A stretch of 64,000 nucleotides of DNA from Wallemia ichthyophaga EXF-994. Lineage: Eukaryota; Basidiomycota; Wallemiomycetes; Wallemiales; Wallemiaceae. The notes below the pieces were generated by a model. That model was not told where the DNA came from, searched no databases, and worked only from the letters and a program-made list of their open reading frames with translations. The stretch spans positions 186,001 to 250,000 of the forward strand of contig NW_008806278.1 of assembly GCF_000400465.1 (NCBI RefSeq), given 5' to 3'. This document shows, one piece after another, positions 56,359-64,000 of the stretch. The translations under genes were made by a program, and so were the position numbers. Each line of letters starts with the position of its first letter. The stretch's first letter is position 1.

Positions 56359-57669
56359 TCAAATTTTGAAAATATCCCGGATTTGATCAATAGTGTCTTT
56401 AGGACCTGTGACTGAATGTCCTATGGTCGCCGGATGATTGTATATCTCATAATCATTCCCTCCCTATTCATCAATCAGCTTCGTCTGTGCGCAATCATCA
56501 CACTCACTTCAAACGTCTGGGCCTCATCAGATTATTTCATCATCGGAGTGGAACTCACCTTGTCACCAAAAAAGTGTATATTCTTGAAATTATCTGCTTC
56601 TATATGCCTCAGTGCGTATGTCTTATCCCACCCTAGTCACATGTGAGCAATATCCGGGAGATAAGGTTATCGTACCCAGGGGGAACTAGATAAATCAGAA
56701 ACATCGGAGAAATAACAGTTTCACTTACGACGTCAAAGCTTATTTGGCCACCAATTGAAAAAACCAATCCGCAGTCAGAAAATTCTTCCTTTAGCTTCTC
56801 AACGAAACTACTTCTGATGCCGAATTTCTGGGTCGCGTGAGATGTGAATTGAAAGAGTACGATGAGGTATTGACACACCTTATCGTAATCTTCGAATATA
56901 TTTCTTTCTTCGATGCTAATTTTTAATATATCAGTTGGCATCCTCCGACATAACACGTTCTGCATACCTCGCGTTACGGCCAATCGGGCTAATATTGACC
57001 ATTCCAGTGCGATATTCGATAAATGTACCACTTTGATGTGTTAAAGGGGAGCATTTGTTTAAAACCATTTGTCTCACCGTTTAATAGGTAAATCAATATC
57101 TGCGATATAATGCAGGCAAAAGTTGACAAGCTTCTTGTACCTATCCTCACCAAGGAAATTAATAAAGCTTTGGGTCTCTATAGGCAATCCTAATCTAAAC
57201 GCAGTCAAGCCATTCTCTGCGAAAGCGTAATCGAATGAATTGAGGACTGTGTGTGCTTAGAAAGGAGTACTACGCGTGTAAACAACGCACTGAGATCCAA
57301 AGAGCCTCCAAGCTGATTTGTGATTTTAACTAGGTTTGATCTGTCATAATTAGAGAGATATAGCGGATGAAGAGTACACACCCTCCCACTAAGGCAGGTG
57401 AGGGTGATTTAGACGCGTGATAATACAACTCACAAAACCCAATAACGCATTTCTCCCTGAGCTTTGTAAGGATCTGCACCATTTCAATTTCAACATTCTG
57501 CGTGCAATCTCAGCGCTTATCTCAAAAGGTGGTATCACCCACCCGCATAGCAGGCGTGAGAGTATTATCCACCTGAAATTAATTTAATAAAAATACTCTT
57601 CATTTACGGCAAACGCACATCGAATAAACAAATTGTATCACTCAGCTCCCTCTCAGTGAATTCAGCCAT
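56359..57669 (-). CDS. SEC53: Phosphomannomutase (Sec53/PMM)
   Basis: Cytosolic HAD-fold enzyme converting mannose-6-phosphate to mannose-1-phosphate for GDP-mannose and glycosylation. Thirteen exons: 57669-57619, 57572-57543, 57497-57434, 57388-57382, 57340-57291, 57246-57078, 57030-56968, 56915-56879, 56827-56729, 56685-56676, 56632-56559, 56516-56508 and 56463-56359; 255 aa, the family norm. Catalytic Asp17 and Asp19 in [13 protein letters not shown] (usually DVDGT), IGFLGGSNLVKI (usually GGSD), [49 protein letters not shown] and HSVTGPKDT. The 7-, 10- and 9-nt microexons code for core motifs and every one keeps the frame. Head to head with the transporter, 95 bp between ATGs. Confidence 0.92.
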
Positions 57670-57764
57670 CGTGATCGCGATTCGCAACCAACTGACGTAT
57701 CTTTAACTTGGACAACAACGCGGTTGATTTCAATTTTTATTCTTTTATCCCATTAGCTGCAAGG

Positions 57765-60249
57765 ATGTCCAATCCTCCGCTAGCAACAACCTCCACTTCC
57801 CGACCAGTCGATTACCCCCACAGAGCTGAATTCCACCTCGACGACTCTGAAATCAATCAGCATCAGCGATCCTCATCCAAGCTTGTTGGTAGCCCTTTAC
57901 TCTACGCCATTACATGCTTTGCATCCCTTGGTGTTTTCTTGGTATGTCACTATATAAGCATTTTCACACTAACACTCTTTACAGTTCGGATACGTGAGTT
58001 TGCGTCTGTTTATTTGCCACAGTAACACTCACAGCCCACAGGATCAAGGGTTTGTGTCTTTTTACTTGATTAATCCGCCTGACACGATATAGTGTTATGA
58101 GTGGTATCATCACTGGCCCATACTTCAAGTATGTCTAACAAATTTGCACTCAAAACTCCAATAACCCACTAGGTCTTACTTTGGCAACCCAACTGCTACT
58201 CAATTGGGCACTATGGTCGCTATTCTTGTGAGTACTTGAGTCTCTCAATCCACCCATTCTCACGTCGTACAGGAAGTTGGTGCTTTCAGTGAGCGCATTT
58301 ATTGCTTCTGCAATTCAATCTGACATTCCCAGTCACTTCACTCCTCGCAGGCACCATCGCTGACAAAATTGGCCGCAAACGCACTCTTTTCTGGGGTGCA
58401 GCTGTCTTTGTGATTGGTGGTGGCATCCAAAGTGGCAGCACTAGCTTCATGGCTATGGTCCTTGGTCGCATCATATCCGGCTTTGGTGTTGGCTTGCTAT
58501 CCATGATCGTACCTATTGTGAGTTAGGTACAAGACATAGCTGTTTCAAACGTTAACATAGTAAAGTATCAAAGGTAGATCGATTAAAATTGCAAGATATA
58601 TTTACTGACTACGCCCCAACTAGCGAAATTTCACCAGGTATATCTCTCCCTGCCACACTAACCCACACTCCGCTAACCCACACTCAGCTGACCATAGAGG
58701 TAAATTAGCCTGTATCGAATTCACAGGCAATATTACAGGATATGCTTGCTCAGTTGTATGTCAACCGGATCACACTGCGTCAAACACATCTCACCAAACA
58801 CAGTGGCTTGACTATTTCACCTCCTTCATCAAATCTGACGCTTCTTGGCGTCTACCCCTCCTTTTTCAATGTATCATAGGTGGTATCCTGGCATTAGGCT
58901 CTCTCATTATCCCAGAGAGCCCAAGATGGCTGCTTGACCAAAAGCAGGATGATGAGGGCTTCAGAGTGCTTGTTGACATCCACGGTGGCTACTACAACAA
59001 CGTAAAGGCTGATCGGGAGTATCGTGAAATAAGGGATGCTGTTGAGCAAGACAGTATGGAACCCGACAGATCATACACGTGTTTATTCAAAAAGTACAAA
59101 GCAAGAGTTTTCATCGCAATGAGTAGTCAGCTTTTTGCACAGCTGGTGAGATTACTCTCAAGTACATCCAATCTTTCTAAATCTACCTAAGAATGGGATT
59201 AACGTCATTTCGTACTACATGCCTCTAGTCATGATAAGTGCTGGATGGGTTGGCAGAGATGCCCTATTGATGACTGGTATCAACTCACTGGTGTAATTAG
59301 CGTATGTTATTGCAAATTCTCTGATCTGATCAGCTACAGATACATCGCATCAACGATTCCACCATGGTATTTGGTAGACAAATTGGGTCGTCGCTTCATT
59401 CTATTAAGCGGTGCAACTGTTGTAAGTGAGAATCACTCTATACCTAGCCTTTGACCTCTAGTAGATGTGTTTTTCTTTGACTCTCACCGGGTGGTGGATC
59501 TACATTGACGTCGTGAGTGAAATATGCAAAGTAAAGCTAAGTTTTAATAATTGAAAGCCAATCACCCCTACTGCAGTCGTTATCTGCGTCATTGTGTTCA
59601 ATGCAGCCTTCGGTTACTCATGGGGACCAATCCCCTGTTCGTCTTTTATATTCTTCTTGCTCTCCTGCTGACGAAAGCAGGGTTATACCCACCAGAGATA
59701 ATGCCACTCTCTTTCAGAGCTAAGGGAGTCTCACTATCTACAGCATCAAACTGGGCGGCAAATTTTTTGGTCGGAGAGCTCACTCCGATACTTCAAGATG
59801 TCATTCAGTGGAGGCTCTATCCAATGCACGCACTATTCTGTGCATGTAGTTTCGTATTGGTTTATTTCCTCTACCCTGAAACAGCCAACATTCCTCTTGA
59901 GGAGTGAGTTGCGATACTACCCTCCGAAATGAAAGCTAACAATTTATTCAGGATGTCTGATGTCTTTGGTGACTCAGATCCTTCTCCGGAAGAAGTCGAG
60001 CAGCTTTCTCTGAGAAAGCAAACGAGATCATTACGCCAATCCTCTGTAAATTTGCCTTCTTTAGCAAACTTCAACGAATATGATCAGAGGCAACGTCAAT
60101 CAGAGACCAACTTGCGCCAACAATTTAGTCAAAACATTTTCCTAAACTCAGTCAACAATATCAAAAAATGGATTAACAAAGGCAAACCTGCATCTAGGAA
60201 CGTTGAAGGATCAGATTCTTACGAAAGACTTGGTCAATCTGATATTTAG
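57765..60249 (+). CDS. Sugar transporter, major facilitator superfamily
   Basis: Twelve-helix hexose-type transporter of the plasma membrane. Seventeen exons: 57765-57941, 57985-57993, 58042-58049, 58093-58128, 58173-58227, 58273-58288, 58333-58517, 58566-58573, 58624-58637, 58688-58755, 58804-59145, 59192-59292, 59340-59421, 59465-59512, 59558-59636, 59681-59903 and 59952-60249; 582 aa. Signatures: LFGYDQGVMSGIITGPYF, GTIADKIGRKRTLFW, GRIISGFGVGLLSMIVPIYQ, SEISPADHRGKLA, PESPRWLLDQK, INVISYY, DKLGRRF and WGPIPWLYPPEIMP. The tail is Gln/Ser-rich and ends SYERLGQSDI. Exons of 8, 8, 9, 14 and 16 nt lie in the core. Substrate is likely a hexose or related sugar, not provable here. Confidence 0.92.
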
Positions 60250-60358
60250 CTTTGAGTGTAACAGTAAACCTACAGCACAGTTTTATTTTTTCTCATTTAC
60301 TTAACGAATTGTCACAAATAAATACTCATTGTTGAACAGTTGATAATACAATGATTTC

Positions 60359-61963
60359 TTAATCAGCAAATGTTGTTGGGGGAGAAAGATCCAGCCAACG
60401 AATCTTCTGACAGTGAGGCCAATCATAAGTGTCATCTTCTTCTGAAGATGTTAATATGACAGCATCTTCTGTCGCCTGTAAAGCTGATGGTGGATCATCT
60501 GAGTGCGCATGGGATATGTGAATGACTGATGGTACATCTTCGTGGAGTGGTAGTATAGATAGACGTCCACCCAACACAAAAATCATTCGTGAGTGTTCGA
60601 AGCACATTGGTGAAGGTTCGTCGTCAGTAGTCGATGGTAGCTGAATCAACATTCTACTGTCTGTACCATTTAAAGTTTGCGCGTAGTCATTCACTATCAT
60701 AATACGACTTGAAGAATATGCAACCAGCTTATTCGCATCAACATGAACAGCATCCCAGTTTAGATTTTGATTGAGTGCATCAAATATATCAATTTCTTCA
60801 TTTTCATCGTGCATCTCGAGTGCTCTATTAACACCATTAAAATCATCTCTGATTGGGATACCGTCGCGCAAAGCCTCGTCTTCGTCAATTGAGAGCATAT
60901 TGTAATTCCTACTGTAGTCCACAGTATTGGTTTCATTATCATTATTACCAATGTCATTTGATAGTTGTGGGTTGAGAATAGCAACATTTTGGAAAGAAAG
61001 CCCGAATCCCTCGATAACATCTTCACTTGACAGTTGAGCAATATCTTCCTTATCGAGAAAGTACGTTGAATTAATAATACTTTCTGAAGTTATTTTCGCG
61101 ACTAAGGAGCCATCAAGCTTGGAATATATTTCAATTGTGCTACCTCTGCAGATGAGGATCTCATTCGCAGTTTGCTCGATATAGCCGATCATGCGCATGC
61201 TTGGTATAGAGGGGATAGTGTTGATTACTCTTGTTAACTCACCAGTCTTGGGATCAATTAAACCTATGTGTGAGCCGTTGGCTGCTGCGACACTCAATAC
61301 ACCATATTTCATCCTAGAGGCGCGTGTTGTGAAAGGGACATTAACCTGAGTCACATGGTCTAGCTTGACAGCTCCAGCAACCTTGGATACCTTCCATATA
61401 TCTAGCCTAGAGCCATGAGTACTTGCATAGCCTTCACTGTCGTTCTCTTTATAGTATTCGAGATGTGCAAATGGTGAGACAGTGCGATTGAAATCAAGTA
61501 GGGTATGAGGGTCTTGTGCAGACTTGACGAGCAATCCACCCAAGGTCGAGGTGTAAATGAAGAGCTTAAGTTTAGTGTCCACCTTTACTCGCCAAACGCT
61601 GCAGTCTTCACGATCCAAGTGATGGATAGTGCCAAGGGGTTCTAAACACCGAGAAGGCCATAGATTATTCTGCAGCACTGTAAATAGACAGTATTGTTTC
61701 CAATCGCTGATACTATTTATCGATAGGCTGAGAAAGTCACGCTTGCGTATCTCTGTGTTGAGCTGGTTCAGTTGTGTATGGAGACCAGCAAAGCCGAGCT
61801 CAATGCATTTAGAGTGGTAAATAATTTCTTGGTGCTTGCGCACAAGTTGGTGGAGTGCCTTGCAAGTGAGTGACAAATGGAAAATACCGTCAACGGGGAG
61901 GGAAGTGGCTATATCAATCAGAAGCTCATTAGGCAGCTTATTCAAAATCAAATTCTTTTTCAT
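60359..61963 (-). CDS. F-box protein with beta-propeller-like C-terminus
   Basis: Intronless, 534 aa. An N-terminal F-box (LNKLPNELLIDIATSLPVDG, HLSLTCKALHQLVRKH) should bind Skp1 in an SCF ubiquitin ligase. The rest is beta-rich with propeller-like strands (SVWRVKVDTKLKLFIYTS, LSVAAANGSHIGLIDPKTGE, EILICRGSTIEIYSKLDG) and resembles fungal F-box proteins with degenerate WD-type repeats. Acidic patches (residues 340-400) and an acidic region near the C-terminus are present. Substrate unknown. It is divergent from HRD1 with 43 bp between start codons. Confidence 0.82.
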   Translation of the reverse strand: MKKNLILNKLPNELLIDIATSLPVDGIFHLSLTCKALHQLVRKHQEIIYHSKCIELGFAGLHTQLNQLNTEIRKRDFLSLSINSISDWKQYCLFTVLQNNLWPSRCLEPLGTIHHLDREDCSVWRVKVDTKLKLFIYTSTLGGLLVKSAQDPHTLLDFNRTVSPFAHLEYYKENDSEGYASTHGSRLDIWKVSKVAGAVKLDHVTQVNVPFTTRASRMKYGVLSVAAANGSHIGLIDPKTGELTRVINTIPSIPSMRMIGYIEQTANEILICRGSTIEIYSKLDGSLVAKITSESIINSTYFLDKEDIAQLSSEDVIEGFGLSFQNVAILNPQLSNDIGNNDNETNTVDYSRNYNMLSIDEDEALRDGIPIRDDFNGVNRALEMHDENEEIDIFDALNQNLNWDAVHVDANKLVAYSSSRIMIVNDYAQTLNGTDSRMLIQLPSTTDDEPSPMCFEHSRMIFVLGGRLSILPLHEDVPSVIHISHAHSDDPPSALQATEDAVILTSSEEDDTYDWPHCQKIRWLDLSPPTTFAD

Positions 61964-62006
61964 ATCCTTGATTCAAGTGTACGTTGAAAGTCACCACCAA
62001 GTTGGA

Positions 62007-64000
62007 ATGTCGATAAAGTTAGTTTTATATGGACTGATTACGATAGCATCTACGGCTGGAATAATAAGCTCGGCATTTAGAAATTATTCAAACGTTTACG
62101 CTGTCGTCGTCTACTTGAGCAATAGCAACGGTGCATCACTTGTGGGTGTGTTTAGGCGTGTACAGCGCATAGCTCAAACTTTTGCAAGATTCTCGGTAAC
62201 TTTTTGCTATTTACTGCGCTGTGTATTGGAAAGGCTATTCAGAAACTTCTTTTCGGTGAACTGCGAACGCTGGAGATCGAAGTGGGTTGATCACGCGCTA
62301 GCCATCAACTCTCACAACCGACGGCAGCACCTGTATGAGAAATCCTGGTATGGATTCACGGAGATGATACTCGCAATGACTATGTTCCGCGATGAATTCG
62401 ATGTCGGTGGTGCCTCTTTCCTGCGCACGCACACACTCACTTATCACAAACAGCTCTTTTACGGCCTCATGTTTGGTTTCCTGTTTTTCGTAAAGGTCTT
62501 CCACTGGCTCACGCACGATAGAATTGAATATGTATGTCGATGTGCTGGCCTTAGGCCATACGCTAAACGCCCGCAGATGGTCCAATACCAGATCGCCTCT
62601 AGACTCTTCATAGCTAGGATGTCCGCAGTTCTCATTGGTCTTTTTATCGCAGACATGGCACTCTTATCTATCTCGGTATTAGATATCTATATCAATGGCG
62701 TCACAATGATTATTCTCTTTGCGTCTGAGGTACGTAAACTATACATTATTAATTCAGTTGCTGACTAGGTCAGTACGCTATACTAGTGGCTGACGTCATT
62801 TCTTATTCAATCGTTTTCGCCGTCAATCTCATTGACCTTCGTTCCGAGCAAGCTTGGGAGGATAAGTCGCTCTATCTTCTTTACATTGACATTTTCACAG
62901 AGTTTTTGAAGCTCTGTATTTATACCCCCTTCTTCTTTGTCGTCGTCGCATCATTCGGATTCCCGCTCAATCTGATTCGAGACCTTTTCCTCACAGCACG
63001 TGTATTCGCAATGAAGATCAAAGATCTCCAGCGTTACAAGACTGCGTCCCAGAATATGGATAGACTTTATAAAGCCGCGACGGTTGCCGAGTTAGATGCT
63101 TTGTCTGACAAGCTCTGTATCATTTGCAGGGATGATCTAGTGCATGCATCCCAGCATCCTGGTCCTTGGCCGAGCGGCTTGGATGAAACACCTAAGAAGT
63201 TACCTTGCGCGCATATATTCCACAGACATTGTTTGAAGAGTTGGCTTGAGCGTCAGCAAACGTGTCCAACCTGGTATGTTGCTCGACGTTGGAATATCAC
63301 ACAACTCATATTTTTATAGCCGTACTTCTGTCATTCCAAATCCACAAAGTGGGTTCAACAATCGTCCTAGAAACAATCCAGTTGGTAATGACCCACCTCG
63401 ACCTGACCCAAGACGCGATAATAACCGACATGACGCTGTTAGAACCCAGACAGAAGCTCAAACCAACGATGAAGCTCAAGGTTCTACAAATGAGGCGCCA
63501 GCATCACAAAACACTGCAAACCAAAACAGACAACCGTCTAGTCCATCAACAAGACCTTCAAGACCCTTCAGTACGACCACACCTTCGGAGGGAATGCAAC
63601 AGCAGCACCCTATGTCCCAGATTCTAAACATACCTGACGTGACACTCCCCATCATTAGGCCGGAGAGCAGAACTGTACCGTCTACGTATTGGCGTGATGC
63701 GTACAAGAACGCAAGAAATTCAGCATCCTCTCATATACCATCAATAGGAACGAGTGGGGAATCAAACAAGGCTCCGACTGCAGAGAATATTCCTTTACCG
63801 CCATCGCCAACAACATCGTCACAGGAGAATCTCAATATCGACGCGAGATTATCGTCAATACTTGACGCCCAATCGAGTATGAACAAAGCCATAGAAGACT
63901 TGGTTGATATAGTCAAAGACACGAACAAACGTGAGAGAAGATGTTCAGACGGAGATAAAACAAGTCAACAAGACGCTGATTCGAAGCGTGCGCGAATAAG
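62007..64000 (+). CDS. HRD1: ERAD E3 ubiquitin ligase Hrd1 (synoviolin), 3' end beyond window
   Basis: ER membrane RING ligase that ubiquitinates misfolded proteins and forms the retrotranslocon. Exons: 62007-62141, 62189-62281, 62328-62402, 62454-62531, 62577-62729, 62774-63273 and 63320-64000 (open at the window end). Blocks: VYAVVVYLSNSNGASL, ILGNFLLFTALCIGKAIQKL, EHLYEKSWYGFTEMILAMTM, FRDEFD, FFVKVFHWLTHDRIEYM and LLYIDIFTEFLKLCIYTPFF; then RING-H2 CIICRDDL...LPCAHIFHRHCLKSWL...CPTCR near residues 292-350. The 51-nt stretch 62403-62453 is open in frame but removed here because its absence fits the family. The cytosolic tail is Pro/Asn/Gln-rich. Confidence 0.92.

Noticed and set aside
56464-56558. 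Single 95-nt last intron in phosphomannomutase
   Set aside because: It would delete three conserved residues after FFGDK; a 9-nt microexon at 56508-56516 with good splice sites restores them.
57272-57416. Further ACGCGT hexamers inside phosphomannomutase introns
   Set aside because: They fall in introns of a housekeeping gene and match chance expectation; not called as regulatory sites.

Overview
This window is nuclear chromosomal DNA from a fungus. Nearly every gene carries very short introns (about 38-65 nt, GT/GC...AG, with CTAAY-like branch sites). The gene set (RTA1-like exporters, a HAM1/DUF4449 protein, GH81 glucanase, Mediator Med1, Bsd2, kinesin-14) and the tight packing suit a compact, AT-leaning basidiomycete yeast. 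A Wallemia-like lineage is my best guess, inferred from style and not proven. I rebuilt splice forms by hand so that protein families read through; all exon coordinates are such reconstructions.

Layout. 0-24.7 kb is a dense gene block: RPN11, PheRS-alpha, BSD2, KGD2, a forkhead factor, RRP1, CCR4, PEX19, a carrier-like membrane protein, an MLKL-NTD-like four-helix protein, GH81 glucanase, separase, LSM8, a small helical protein, SDHAF2/SDH5 and BRR6/BRL1. 24.7-34.8 kb has no credible gene. It holds two 3,479-bp inverted repeats, gap-free and identical in every stretch I compared, around a 1,201-bp unique core, with about 0.9-1.1 kb of unique flank on each side. This resembles the inverted-repeat regional centromeres of Candida tropicalis and Schizosaccharomyces, and I propose it as a candidate centromere. 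34.8-48.8 kb is dense again: TAF12, NDUFAF7, a glutaredoxin-like protein, an FAD oxidoreductase, kinesin-14, an aminotransferase, MON1, MED1, RACK1 (with an intronic U24 snoRNA) and a 75-aa mitofissin/DUF1748 gene. 48.8-53.4 kb holds two tandem RTA1-like genes in looser DNA. 53.4-64 kb holds the HAM1-like protein, phosphomannomutase, a sugar transporter, an F-box/propeller protein and HRD1, which runs off the end.

Themes. At least nine head-to-head gene pairs start within about 150 bp of each other, down to 6 bp (LSM8/ORF) and even overlapping ATGs sharing CATG (aminotransferase/MON1). Two same-strand genes overlap by ATGA (ORF/SDH5), as in a bacterial operon. Phosphomannomutase (13 exons, with microexons of 7, 9 and 10 nt) and the adjacent transporter (17 exons, several of 8-16 nt) are extremely intron-dense, while some neighbours have no intron. 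No broken genes were needed: every apparent truncation or frameshift resolved by splicing.

Functionally the genes are mostly housekeeping: proteasome and ERAD (RPN11, HRD1), mitochondria (KGD2, SDH5, NDUFAF7, mitofissin), mRNA and rRNA metabolism (CCR4, LSM8, RRP1, U24), transcription (TAF12, MED1, forkhead) and mitosis (separase, kinesin-14).
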